Part shown: positions 21,261-31,946 of the stretch, in pieces | Position numbering within the stretch: position 1 is the first letter of the stretch | Layout: every line of letters begins with the position of its first letter | Assembly (NCBI RefSeq): GCF_030867095.1 | Contig: NC_081824.1 | Coordinates: forward strand, 146,163,433-146,227,432 | Direction: 5' to 3' | DNA: 64,000 bases | From: Alligator mississippiensis | Taxonomy: Eukaryota > Chordata > Crocodylia > Alligatoridae | Position numbers and translations under genes: made by a program | The notes under the pieces: model-generated | What the model was told of the DNA's origin: nothing | The model's database searches: none | The model's input: the letters and a program-made list of their open reading frames with translations, nothing else

Positions 21261-21989
21261 CTGTTCATTATCCCAGGTGTGCTGGACAATGTGCAGTCAC
21301 CAATCCTGGATGGTCCAGCAAGCCCAGAGGTGGTGGGGCTGGAGGCCTAGGAGTGCATGGATGGCACCAACAGTGACATCCAGGAACATGTCATTGGTAT
21401 CCCTGCTGGGGTCCAACCAGCAGGACAGGGTCCAGGCTGCTGCTGGGACAGTGCAATGCAGTTGGGAAGACGGTCACTGCATGTGGGGGAGCCAGTAGGG
21501 TCCAGATGGATGTGGGCCAGAAGGTGGTTAGCACAGCAGGACAGCAGGGCCAGAACGGTGGCAGAAGGAGCACAGAGCACTGGGCATAACTGCCAGGGGC
21601 AGGGGCTGGAGCAGCCATAGCATGGGGAGGCAGAGGTTGTGGTGAGACAGCTTCTGCATGCTGCTTCCATGCTCTGCACCTACTGTTGACCAGAAACACA
21701 GCTCGCCAGAGAGTGGAGTTGCCTTTTCAGGATGGTCCCCAGCTACAGGCACCTGCAGCCAAGCCTCCAGTTCCCCCTGGTGGTGGCAGGGGCCCATTGC
21801 AGGGCCGCAGGAAGTGGGAGCAATTTGCTGCCATGAGCAGCAAATCTGCTCCTGCTTCCCTGCATGTATAGATTCTTCCCTATCAATGTTTACTCATGAG
21901 TCGTTTACTCACAAGTAAACTGGTCCCGCATCACATACACTTGGGAAGTGAGTGTAGAGATTATCAATAGCTATATGTGCTGCTATATT

Positions 21990-22790
21990 CCATACTTGCT
22001 GAAAGTTCTTGAATAATGATGGCTTTCGAGGAGACAACTTTAATCCAACCCACATCAACTTACAAAATACTATTCTTCTCAGCTCTTCCCAGGCTAACCT
22101 TGGTTGCTACATGGCCAGATCAGGCCCAGGCCAGGCTGATGCAATGCAGCTGGAACATGGCTGGGACTTGCCTGCTCTATGTGGCCTAATCAGGCCCAGG
22201 CTGATGCCATATGGCCAGATTGTGTTGGGGCATTAACATATCGCTAAATCAAGCCTAGGCCAGACACACCCTCTGCAGCTGGTTTAGGTCCCCTGCTGAC
22301 CCCATCCCACCTGCCAGATTGGGTTTCCCAGACAAATCCAGTCCACGGATGGATCTAGCACCACCCCTCCAGCCTGTGGGGCTAAAAGGTTGAGCACCAA
22401 TGCCTTGAAGGCATGCTTCATGACATCCTTGAATGTCCAAGGAGACAAGTATGGTGGCTTAAACAGATATTTTCTGTAAAGCACAGTCACCACAGACTAT
22501 TATTCACTATAAATATTACCAACTATTACATAGAAATATTGACATCACAAATTAGTTATATCCAAAGCAAATTTGGCACTGCTCACAAGTTATATCCATA
22601 ATTCCACATTTAGTTTCAATCTAAACCAAGAAAAGCAGAGGTGATTTTTTTTTTTTTTAATAATTGATCAAAGATTTTGAAGCCTTAGGATGGCATCAGA
22701 TTCAATCTATTCTGCCAAATTTAGGCTGAGGGTTTGAACCTATTGTAGCCCAAGTGTTCATGCATTTGTACTTTCCTCTCCAATTGAGGG
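21990..22790. other. Unassigned repeat-like sequence
   Basis: The region 22090-22260 repeats the words gatcaggcccaggc and ctgatgc several times, and 22255-22440 has GC-rich text like the filler of non-autonomous transposons. No termini were recognised, and no gene. Confidence 0.3.
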
Positions 22791-22980
22791 AATTATTGGC
22801 AGGGCAGTGTGCTGTGGAAGGACACAACAGCCTAGCGGCCACCTCCATCCCCTATAGAGTCAGCTCCTGTCAATCAATTACTTAACTATATACAGATTTA
22901 TTATTACAACAAAACCATTAAAAGGTAAGGACATAGATTATATACATATGTACAAATTTACAAAACAATAAACCCTGTAA

Positions 22981-23022
22981 TAGAGAGAGAGAGAGAGATA
23001 CAGATACAGATACACACACACC
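22981..23022. repeat. (GA)n-(CAGATA)n-(CA)n compound microsatellite
   Basis: GA dinucleotides run into three cagata units and then CA units. Confidence 0.9.
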
Positions 23023-23524
23023 GTTATCATTTAAAATACAGATGAACAATAGAACAAACCAGACCAAAGGATATTGATTGGGCAACCTTATAACTCTATT
23101 CATATACAAACTATTACTTCAAATTATTCACATAAACTGTTAGGCACAGTCCACAAATATAATCAGCAGTCCTTAGACTACCTGGGTGCCCTCCAGGGCA
23201 GGGGCCCCACTCCCAAGGTACCACTACAGGAAAGGAGGTGGGGGGAAAGAAAAAGGAGAGGAAGACCCCAAAGACTCCTAAACTCCCTCGCTATCACCCA
23301 AGAGCAGCTCATGTGGTACCCTTTCGCAACCCTCGGGGGGGTCCCTCCCCTGTGGTGACCCTCTCTCCAGGGTAACTTACTACTCCACAATCCCAGAGGG
23401 TTGCCTCTTGTTCTCCAGGTCAAGCTCTGTTCCCCACCGGGTTTTCCTGCTGCCTGGCTCTGCTGCTGCCATCCTGGCTTAGGGCCACATGCGCCACTGT
23501 GTGTAGTGGGCACTTTGCCTTGTG

Positions 23525-23840
23525 CTAGGGGTTGGAGGCCTGGACAGCTTGTGCAGCACCAGGGCTCAGACTGTTGCCAGACCCTCTGGGCAGCATCGTC
23601 TGCACTGAGCTTCTGCCCTGTATCAGCATCTGTAGACCCGAGCCACCTCAAGCAGCTCCCAGGGTCTCTCACCCTCCATGCAGCACCTCCTGCACTGAGC
23701 TCCCAGCCTCATTCTGGGGGTTGAGGACCTAAGCCACCCCAGGGGCTCCAAAGATCCTGCTCCATGCACTGGCCTGTGCACCGTGTCTCTGGCCATAGGA
23801 AGAGGTTGCAGACCAAGCTGCCTCACACAGTTCCCAAGGT
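23525..23840. repeat. Diverged tandem repeats, about 100-bp period
   Basis: Recurring word order of gcagcacc, ctgcactgagct, and aggacctaagccacc or agacccgagccacc, then ctcccagggtct or ggggctccaaag, repeats at least three times with substitutions. It lies inside the LTR-like unit 22797-24260. Confidence 0.45.
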
Positions 23841-24369
23841 CTGGATGCCATGTACCATGTTACACACTGAGAACCTAACCACTAGAGCCGAGCCACGCTC
23901 CCCACTGATAGAGGTTTTCAGGGGCTCTTCCTGGGCTACTGCTTTGCCCTGCTGAGCAGCTCTCATCAGCTCTTCTAATACGCGATCTTCTCTCTTCTCT
24001 GTCCCTGATGCATCTGCCCCTCGTGCTGGGTACGCAGCTCCTTTTACACGCTCCAGGGCTCTGCCCCTGAAGTCTTCTGGACCTGACAGTTTACAGTCTT
24101 CAATCAGGTCCAGGGGAGCTTTTCTACTCCTCCCTTCAGGAAAGGGGCATGATGTTATTTCTCTTGTTGCCTCCTGATTGGTGGATGGGCTCCACCAATC
24201 AAAGCAGCAGGATCTCAAGCCTGGGATTCAACCCAAGCTCTGCAAGGTAAGCTTGCTACACTATTAAAGGTTTTAAAGGAATGAGACGCATCATAGATGA
24301 GCAATAAGGGTATGCAATAATGAGGTAATTGACTTGGGTAATTTTGGTAGCCTTAAGAAAGTTAATCTG

Positions 24370-25020
24370 CCTCTCTGGGCATGTGTAGATGAAATGGGGG
24401 CCCAAAATGAAGCAGTGGGTTTTAGAAAACACTGCTTCAATTAAGGGCTGCTTAAACCCCTGTGTCATGCACACACCCCGCTGACTTACCTGCCTTTCCA
24501 GTGAGGAGGGAAGGGCAAGCTGCCGGTGCGCTGAGTGGTCCCTGGGCTGCAGGACGGGGCCGGTGCTTCCCTCCATAGCAGCAGCGCCCCCCCCACAGGC
24601 AGCATCTGCCTGCAGGCACCTAGCTCAGGCAGTCCCAGGGGGCACTTCAGCTGCAGAGGGAGGCACAGCTCAGGCAGGCAGGCAGGCTTTGGGGGAGAAG
24701 AGCAGGCTTGCCACTTCTCCTGTGCAGAACCTGCTTTCCCAGACTGCTGCCAGGCTACCTGCAGGACTTCCTGCAGAGACCCTGAGCTGCAGGGAGCTTG
24801 GTGCATGGAGCTCCACAGCTATAGGGGCAGCAAACTAAAATTCCTCAGAGGAGTTTTAGTTTGCTGCACCTCAAGTAATTTAAGGTGTATTATGCTGCCA
24901 AATTTCCTACAGCGGCTGGAATTAATGCACAGTACGCTGCCAAGGTGTGCAAACACTGACACCATTAAAGTGATGCAAAAGCATTTAGCCAGCTTTAAAG
25001 TGTTGTGACCACACACACCC
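24370..25020. repeat. GC-rich non-autonomous DNA transposon candidate
   Basis: A GC-rich core (24480-24830) lies between AT-rich ends. The right end, read inward on the minus strand, starts gggtgtgtgtggtcacaaca then ctttaaag, similar to the TIR of the element at 35950-36356. The left end around gggcatgtgtagatgaaatg (about 24378) is a weaker partner. No coding content. Confidence 0.4.
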
Positions 25021-25024
25021 TTTT

Positions 25025-25720
25025 GTTTCGTCTACATATGGCCTTCTGTGTCTCAATTTTTAATGGCTTTAGTGGAAATAATACCCATAAACTTCACAGC
25101 GAGTAAATGCAATGTATCATTATTGTTATTATAGAATACTACCCTCATTAGTACTAGTCTACCTGAAAATCTAAAGGCAATTTAAAAAAGGCCCATCCTA
25201 ATTACAGTATACATGTAACATAAGGCCAAAATATAGCTAAGCACTTAAATATTTGATGGGAAATGAATGCTTTATTATTTAAATGTATGCTTAATTTGAG
25301 GTGCAAGTCTTAACATGGCTTTCTATGCTTCCTGATGCAATTCTTTTCAGTTAACTGGACCATTTATCTTGCACACAATTCTAATCAAAAATGGATTTTT
25401 TAGGCCAAAACATGTATTTTTGTATTTTCATGTTGCTCATCATTATTCAGAGTTTTCAAATGGGCTCTTTCAGATGAGGGTGGGGGTGTGGGGGAGAGGG
25501 ACGGGACTTGCACTTTACTTTTAGCTTGGCACACCCCTGAACCCAGTGCAGAGCATGCCCAGAACAGGCATTGCTTTAGCTTGACCTAGCTTGCCCAAAA
25601 TCTGTATAGATCAGCCATGTCAGCCAGGCTGTTTGATGCTTTTATCTAATAGCTGATTGAATCAGTTGGGTGGGTTTTGTGGGGAGGGGATTGTTTTTTT
25701 TTCCCATGTCTGTCACGGGG
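25025..25720. other. No recognised feature
   Basis: AT-rich DNA up to the 5' boundary of the CR1 copy. Confidence 0.4.
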
Positions 25721-25724
25721 AGAG

Positions 25725-27650
25725 ACTACCAAAGAGGAGTATACCTCCTCTGCTCTCACTTTTAGGGAGGCAGTTAGACAGGCCAAAGCTACCATGGAGC
25801 TGAGGATGGCATCCCAAGTAAAGGATAACAAAGAATTGTTTTTTAGATATATAGGGAGTAAAAGGAAGGCCCAGGGTGGAATAGGACCCCTACTAAATGG
25901 GCAGAAGCAATTGGTGACGGACAGGGGGGACAAGGCTGAACTCGTCAACGAGTTCTTTGCCTCAGTGTTCCTAAGCGAGGGACACGACAAGTCTCTCACT
26001 GGGGTTGTAGAGAGGCAGCAGCAAGGCACCAGAGTGCCATGCGTAGACCCTGAGATAGTGCAGAGTCACTTGGAGGAACTGGATGCCTTTAAGTCGGCAG
26101 GCCCAGATGAGCTCCATCCGAGGGTACTGAAGGCACTGGCCGACATCATTGCGCAGCCACTGGTGGTAATAGTTGAACACTTGTGGCGCACGGGCCAGGT
26201 CTCGGAGGACTGGAAAAGGGCCAATGTGGTCCCCATTTTCAAGAAGGGGAGGAAGGAGGACCCGGGCAACTATAGGCCAGTCAGTCTCACCTCCATCCTA
26301 GGCAAAGTCTTCAAAAAAATTATCAAGGCTCACATTTGCGAGAGCCCGGCAGGACAAATTATGCTGAGGGGAAACCAGCACGGGTTTGTAGCAGGTAGAT
26401 CATGCCTGACTAATCTAGTCTCTTTTTACGACTGCGTTACAAAACGCCTGGATGAAGGAGTAGGGGTTGATGTCGTATACCTAGACTTCAGGAAGGCCTT
26501 CAATACAGTATCCCACACCATACTGGTAAACAAGTTAAGAGGCTGTGACTTAGAGGACTACACAGTCCGGTGGGTGGCGAATTGGCTAGAGGGTCGCACC
26601 CAGAGAGTCATAGCGGATGAGTTGGTATCGACCTGGAAGGGTGTGGGCAGTGGGGCCCCGCAGGGCTCGGTCCTTGGACCGATACTCTTCAATATCTTCA
26701 TCAGCAACTTGGACAAGGGAGTGAAGTGTACTCTGTCCAAGTTTGCGGATGACACAAAACTGTGGGGAGAAGTGGACACGCTGGAGGGCAGGGAACGACT
26801 ACAAGCAGACCTAGGCAGGTTGGACATATGGGCGGAAAAAAACAGAATGCAATTCAACAAGGAGAAATGCAAAGTGCTGCACCTAGGGAGGAAAAATGTC
26901 CAGCATACCTACTGCCTAGGAAATGACCTGCTTGGTGACACGGAAGCGGAAAGGGATCTTGGAGTCCTAGTGGACTCCAAAATGAACGTGAGCCAGCAGT
27001 GTGACGAAGCCATCAGAAAAGCTAATGGCACTTTATCGTGCATCAGTAGATGCATGACAAACAGAGCCAAGGAGGTGATACTTCCCCTCTATCGGGCGCT
27101 GGTCAGACCGCAGTTGGAATACTGCGTACAGTTTTGGGTGCCACACTTCAAGAGGGATGTGGATAACCTGGAGAGGGTCCAGAGAAGGGCCACTCGTATG
27201 GTTAAGAGCTTGCAGGCCAAGCCCTATGAGGAGAGACTAGGGCACCTGGACCTCTTCAGCCTCCGCAAGAGAAGGTTGAGAGGCGACCTTGTGGCTGCCT
27301 ATAAGTTCATCACGGGGGGGGCACAAAAGGGAATTGGTGAGGTTTTATTCACCAAGGTGCACCCGGGGGTTACAAGAAATAATGGCCACAAGCTAGCAGA
27401 GAGCAGATTTAGACTAGACATTAGGAAGAACTTCTTCACAGTTAGAGTGGCCAAGGTCTGGAACGGGCTCCCAAGGGAGGTGGTGCTCTCCCCTACCCTG
27501 GGGGTCTTCAAGAGGAGGTTAGATAGGCATCTAGCTGGGGTCATCTGAACCCAGCACTCTTTCCTGCCTATGCAGGGGGTCGGACTCGATGATCTATTGA
27601 GGTCCCTTCCTACCCTAGCATCTATGAATCTATGAATCTATGAATTAGTT
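25725..27650 (+). mobile_element. CR1 LINE, 5'-truncated, best preserved copy
   Basis: About 1.93 kb of the 3' half of a CR1 element: an uninterrupted ORF2 C-terminal half, a short 3' untranslated region (27549-27620) with the family's ggtcggactcgatgatctat, and a tail of about three ATCTATGA octamers at about 27618-27645. There is no poly(A), as usual for CR1. The endonuclease domain and ORF1 are missing through 5' truncation. It is the youngest-looking CR1 in the window, since its RT frame has no stop. Confidence 0.95.
25737..27548 (+). CDS. CR1 ORF2 reverse transcriptase, N-terminally truncated but open
   Basis: This 603-codon stretch is open to the TGA at 27546-27548. The true start is lost: homology begins about here, after a truncated 5' junction, so no start codon is claimed. 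In order it shows the pre-RT linker (AVRQAKATMELRMA), the RT fingers (VVPIFKKGRKEDPGNYRPVS, about 26228-26287), GNQHGFVAGRSC, motif A VVYLDFRKAF with the catalytic Asp at 26484-26486, motif B GAPQGSVLGPILFN (about 26650-26700), motif C FADD (26742-26753) with both Asp present, and the thumb and C-terminal domain ending with LDIRKNFFTVR. The family normally has AFD after motif A where this copy has AFN. Without endonuclease it cannot retrotranspose by itself. Expression is not implied. Confidence 0.92.
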   Translation, partial: EYTSSALTFREAVRQAKATMELRMASQVKDNKELFFRYIGSKRKAQGGIGPLLNGQKQLVTDRGDKAELVNEFFASVFLSEGHDKSLTGVVERQQQGTRVPCVDPEIVQSHLEELDAFKSAGPDELHPRVLKALADIIAQPLVVIVEHLWRTGQVSEDWKRANVVPIFKKGRKEDPGNYRPVSLTSILGKVFKKIIKAHICESPAGQIMLRGNQHGFVAGRSCLTNLVSFYDCVTKRLDEGVGVDVVYLDFRKAFNTVSHTILVNKLRGCDLEDYTVRWVANWLEGRTQRVIADELVSTWKGVGSGAPQGSVLGPILFNIFISNLDKGVKCTLSKFADDTKLWGEVDTLEGRERLQADLGRLDIWAEKNRMQFNKEKCKVLHLGRKNVQHTYCLGNDLLGDTEAERDLGVLVDSKMNVSQQCDEAIRKANGTLSCISRCMTNRAKEVILPLYRALVRPQLEYCVQFWVPHFKRDVDNLERVQRRATRMVKSLQAKPYEERLGHLDLFSLRKRRLRGDLVAAYKFITGGAQKGIGEVLFTKVHPGVTRNNGHKLAESRFRLDIRKNFFTVRVAKVWNGLPREVVLSPTLGVFKRRLDRHLAGVI

Positions 27651-27751
27651 CTATAATTTGGAATAATGTTGACTTGCCTCTTTTTTCTATAATATGAAAA
27701 CACTATCCCAAATTATCTGTTATGGATAAGAAAACTTCAAGAGGTTTAGAG

Positions 27752-28367
27752 CATGGGTGCTAAATTCATCCAGCCCTGCACACTGCATGAAGGTCACTGG
27801 GTTCGTCTGCAAGCTGAATCAAGACCAACCCCCTGTCTAGCATGCTTCAGCTTCATACCAGGGCTTGCACTGCAGGTAGTGTGCAGGCTGAACCCAGCAC
27901 TACATGCAGCACAGAAGGGCCATCCAGGGCACATGATGTATGCACCCCCAGAATGGTCTTGTGCACTGGCTCTGGGGCTGAACTGGGTCCAGCATACATA
28001 CCATGTGCAGAGTGAGCTCCAGGGCTGGTGTGTTTCATGTGGCACAAGTGGCTCAACTGGCTGCATATGCTGCACGCAGCACAGCAGGCTGGTACAGGGC
28101 ACATGCACCCTTCTGGACTGTCTCTATGCATGCAGAGCTGGTCTCGTAGGAGAGCCGAATGCTGTGTGCGCCCCAGACTGACCCCCTTTGCTGTGTGCAG
28201 GGGATGCACAACACCTGATCCAACCCATGAGCCACATGAAGCACACAGGGCCAGGGCTGGCATGTGCCCTATGCAGCAGTTGAGGGGTTAGTCCAGAAAC
28301 CAACAGGCTGGATCATATAGCTTCACAGGCTGAATCTGGCTCATGGACTATATGCCTGACACCTCTG
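27752..28367. mobile_element. hAT-type non-autonomous DNA transposon with 8-bp TSD
   Basis: A 616-bp element starts CATGGGTGCTAAATTCATCC and, read inward from the right, starts CAGAGGTGTCAGGCATATAG. Both ends have the hAT-style CA.GGGTG-type terminus. It is flanked by a perfect 8-base direct repeat GTTTAGAG at 27744-27751 and 28368-28375, the TSD length of hAT elements. The GC-rich interior carries no transposase; the open frames at 27753-28291 are incidental. The CR1 tail ends about 100 bp to the left. Confidence 0.78.
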
Positions 28368-28529
28368 GTTTAGAGCTTATCTCTGTTTAGAAAAAACACC
28401 AAAATCTAGGAATGCTTCATTTAGATTTGATTTTGCACATAAGTCAGTAGATATTACAAGGAAAATTTCTCTCATAGTAGCTTAACAGTACTTGTTCTGA
28501 AACCACCTAGAAAAATAAAATCATAAAAT

Positions 28530-28952
28530 GTAAAAAATAATGGCTAGCCACCCTTCTTAAAAACTTTAAATGAAAGAGATTTCACAACTTCCCTAGGCAG
28601 CTTGTTCCATTCCCGATTTCCAGAAATCTAATTAAATCAGCTTTTTCTGTAGCTTAAATTCACTGATTTTCCTTTCTGTTGCTTACATCCAGTAATTCTC
28701 ACTCTAGCAAGGGAGAAAAGAAATAGACCTTGTTTCTCCTCCTCCTTTTCAACCTTTGTAATATTTGCAAGCTGCTGTCGCTTAAACTTCTTTTGTCCAG
28801 ACTAAACAAACCTAATTATTTCAATTTTTCTTGTCCTTGCTTTCCAGTCCTTTTAATGTCTCTCTTTTACCCTTTGATCTTCTCCAGTTTCTCTGCATCC
28901 TTCTTAACAGGTGGTGCCCCACAGTGGTAACAGTATTCCAGCTGATACCTAA
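28530..28952 (-). mobile_element. CR1 LINE 3' fragment, old
   Basis: The plus strand shows antisense CR1 order: gcttgttccattcccgattt, then acttcttttgtccagactaa, ctttgatcttctccagtttc, and ggtggtgccccacagtggta with acagtattccagctgat. It stops exactly where the Harbinger copy 2 terminus begins (28953), so the Harbinger appears to have inserted into it. No usable frame. Confidence 0.75.
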
Positions 28953-29619
28953 TGGACATATTTATATGAGATGCTTTACTGTGCAGTAGACTAATTTACC
29001 GCAAAGTAAAGTGTCACCGTCTACACATGCAGGCACTTACTGCGCAGTAAATTAGTCTACTGTGTAGTTAGTTTATTACCTAAATATGCAGGTAGTGAAT
29101 TAATAGCACAGTAGTTACTGTGCAATGGCACACATGTAGATGCTAACTGGAAGCAAATTTGCTCCTAGTCAGCCCCACTACCAGGGGAACACTCTTAGGC
29201 TTGCCCCAGGGGCACAGAGCTCAGAGCCTCTCCACCCCTGGGGCTGGGGCAGCTCTTAGTCTGCCTCAGCCTAGCCTTTAAAACTGTGCTGTGACCTTAG
29301 GGCCTGTGCCACCTGCTGCCTGTTTCTGGCCATCAGGTCCCTCAGCAGTGGCTCCATACTGGCTGCAGTAGCCTGCACAGACCCTAGTGCTGGCCACTGG
29401 GCCCAGACATACCACCTGGATGTCTCTCAAGCTCTATACCCTTGGGCTGCAGGCATGTGCCCAGGCCCAGCACACAGCTGGAGCCCTTGAGGGCCACTGA
29501 GGGAGCCACACTGGCATCCTCCCTGACACCACACACCATATCCCAGGACCCCAACTGGTCCCAGGATGACAGCACAGACTTTGTGTCATTGTGGGGTGTG
29601 TCATATTGAATGAAATAGT

Positions 29620-30551
29620 TTGAATGTTTGTAAAGGTTGCCCATTAGCCAGTTTCAGGAAGAAGATAAGATTTATCTCCTTATCTAAGTCATTGTTTTTG
29701 GACTATGTGCAAAAGGTCCTGACTTTGTTTAAAGTCTTAATTTGAATTTTATCTTTAGAAGTCTTTTACAAAGAGAGCAAATATCCTGAGTTCCAAGAGA
29801 TCAAACCCTAAGGCCTTTTGACCAGATTGGTAAGAAAAGGGCATTTGCAGTGATATGGAAGTTTCCCAAAGGTAATTTAAAATGATTAACAAAAGAATCT
29901 GTTGAGTAAGATCCGAGCCCAAATTTGGGGGTAATGACAGATTGAGTAGGAGGAGACCACTGACGGCAGCTCACTCAATAAAAACTGTAACTTACTGTCC
30001 CAATTTGGAGGTGACTATACTTGCAGAACAACGAAGGAAGAATCGCAAGTGTAGGCCGGATCAGATTGATCACCTGAACCACCCTCTCCGTGAACACGAA
30101 TCTCTTAGTTCACGCTGAAGCCGTGGAGCACCTGAAAGGGACTGAAGGAAGGGGGCTTAGTCCTATCACTGCTGAGGCCAGCCTATTGAATTGTATTGCT
30201 GAGGCGAGCCCATTGAACCGTACTACTGAGGCCAACCCATTAAATCGTACTACTGAGGAATGAAACCATATTTTGGTATTTGGCTTCTCGGAATTCTAGG
30301 ATTGTAAGTATAATATGAAAAATAATAGTATTGATTCAAATTTAACTTTTAGTTGTAATTGTAGTTGTTTTTGTAACACTAATTCTTATAGTATTGTTTG
30401 GGAAGGAAGTGCATTCGGAGCATTGTTTCTGATATATGTAATTATTGTGTTCTTAATGTTTGTGGTGTTTCTTAAAGCTAAGCAGTGTTATATACGTAGC
30501 AAAGAATTTTAAAATAAAATTGTGTTGTATAAATTAAGTGTGTAATCATTG
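29620..30551 (+). mobile_element. Unassigned insert in Harbinger copy 2, LTR-retroelement-like
   Basis: Flanked by identical TGAAATAGT (29611-29619 and 30552-30560), longer than expected for retroelements. The text looks like retroelement terminal and leader sequence: ctcactcaataaaaactgta near 29970 (poly(A)-signal-like), a short tandem array at 30165-30260, and a second AATAAA near 30513. A 65-codon frame (30315-30512) encodes a hydrophobic stretch GALFLIYVIIVFLMFVVFL flanked by Cys-rich and basic residues, like a one-pass membrane peptide. I cannot assign a family. Treated as a broken fossil. Confidence 0.35.
30165..30262. repeat. Tandem repeat, about 29-bp unit, three and a half copies
   Basis: Units built on actgctgaggccagcccatt then gaattgt or similar: starts near 30168, 30197, 30225 and a partial near 30252. 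Each differs by a few bases. Confidence 0.75.
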
Positions 30552-31602
30552 TGAAATAGTGCAATCAGCTAACTACTCCCCCAGCCAGTGCATCAAAACA
30601 AATCAGTAAATTGTGTGGGATTTTCTCTATTCCATAACCCACTAGAGACAGGGTGACTCTGAGGCCCAGAGCCATTTTGCCCAGGGATGACACTCCGACA
30701 CCCACATCTATGAGGCCCTGTTGGGTCACATGTAGGAGCATGGGCACAGGTGGTTGGCATGGCACAGTGGGTCTGCACCACCACCAACCACAGCCACTGA
30801 TTGAGGGCTGCCCACAGGACCATGTCCTTTATGCAGCGGCTTAACCACATCCTCACTCCCCAAACACTGGGCAAAACTGCATCGTGTTCCCCACAATAGC
30901 CTGCCTGCCAGAGCTTCCACTGCAGCCTAGCAGTGATGACTCTTCTGTGGGGGAGGGCCTGTCAGGGTACCAGGAGCATGCCCTAGATCATTCCTCTCCC
31001 CTGGCCTCATCCAGCAACTCCACCAGTGGCTGCCAAACTAGCTCAGATGTGCAGCACTGCCCAAAAGAACAGCCCAGGGATGGCATCACCTGCCCTGACA
31101 AGCTCAAGCTCCTCCCTGGAGGGGGCCACTACCCAAGAAGCCAGGGAATGTACCCCAGCACCCCAAGATGCCAGCAGGAGCTGCACATCATCACCACCAG
31201 CAGAGACAGACTCAGATCACTGGGAACACCTGTCACACCCATCCAGTAAGCCTCACACTGGGAGGAGGGCCCTCTCTGCCTCTCCCTGCCCCTTCCCGTG
31301 CACCCCCTCCTTGTCCTGCTTGGCTGAGCTTCCCCATGGCCCCAGAGTTCCCTCCCACAGCACACAGGGAAGTTAGACACAGTGCAAAACTTTATAGAGC
31401 AGCCAGTGCCCTCTCAGATGGGGTCAGCCAGGGGCCTCTCAAATGCAGAGAAACTTGTTTGTGCCTGCAATGATGTCATCTTTTGCTGCAGGAGGAAGGG
31501 ATGCATAGCATAGACACAGGTACACCTCCAGGTAGCACCGCACATTACGGGGAAGCATGAGCTCGCCCAAGGCACTGTCAAAACTCACAGTCTCATACTT
31601 TC

Positions 31603-31785
31603 ATAGATTCATAGATTGTAGAGTCAGAAGGGACTACAATGGATCATCGTGTCTGACCCCCTGCCCCTGGCAGGAAAGAGGACCGAGATCAGATGACCCC
31701 AGCCAGGTGACTATCTAGCCTCCTCTTGAAGACCTCCAAGATAGGTAATAGCACCACCTCTCTTGGAAGCCCATTCCAGATCCTC
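31603..31785 (-). mobile_element. CR1 LINE 3' end inserted in Harbinger copy 2
   Basis: Begins with tcatagattcatagatt (antisense octamer tail), then gtcagaagggactacaatgg, ctgaccccctgcccctggc, and ends near ggaagcccattccagatcct. Only about 180 bp long: a very short 5'-truncated copy. Confidence 0.85.
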
Positions 31786-31946
31786 TTTCTCCTGGCTCTG
31801 CAGGTTCAACAGCTGCATCAGGGGGATAGGTACCAGCTGCCACTGGGGATGTACCTTCAGGGTCACTGCCACCCTCATCTGGGGCCCTCCTTATGCTCTG
31901 ACTCTGGCAGAGACAGACCCAAGACTGAACTCTGCTTCTGATCACC

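Larger units (their letters stand above)
16859..21945. mobile_element. PIF/Harbinger DNA transposon, two-gene copy (copy 1)
   Basis: The left end reads TGGGTGCATCTATACAAGAT followed by gctttactg. The right end, read inward on the minus strand, is CCCAAGTGTATGTGATGC followed by ggaccagtttact. This gives a diverged terminal inverted repeat. Subterminal words mirror each other: gggagcaaatttgctctcag near 17058 and its inverse-like form near 21838. The element carries a minus-strand transposase (19121-21260) and a plus-strand accessory gene (about 17990-18640), the two-gene plan known for PIF/Harbinger elements. An LTR of family A (19398 to about 20590) splits the transposase. GC-rich filler fills 17080-17900. 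The target duplication (normally 3 bp) was not clear. Confidence 0.72.
22797..24260 (-). mobile_element. LTR-like unit, family B, minus orientation
   Basis: On the minus strand it starts TGTAGCAAGC (24260) and ends CTGCCCTGCCA (22797), consistent with retroelement TG...CA termini. Near the start (about 24170-24200) there are two opposed CCAAT boxes (gattggtgg ... ccaccaatca), then gtgtaaaagg as a possible TATA element. Near the end is AATAAATCTG (about 22900), a likely poly(A) signal. That is the order expected of U3-R-U5, although 1.46 kb is long. Flanks share only TATT. A central array of diverged repeats of about 100 bp (23525-23840) accounts for part of the length. A fossil with no recognised genes. 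Confidence 0.4.

Noticed and set aside
23178-23724. 164- and 107-codon frames
   Set aside because: GC-rich body of an LTR-like unit; frames overlap on both strands and follow its internal repeats.
27753-28291. 142-codon Cys/His-rich frames in the hAT element
   Set aside because: Repetitive gcacatgc-type words create the Cys/His pattern; no zinc-finger spacing and open on both strands.
30166-30262. CRISPR-like short repeats
   Set aside because: Units are contiguous with no unique spacers and the genome is vertebrate.
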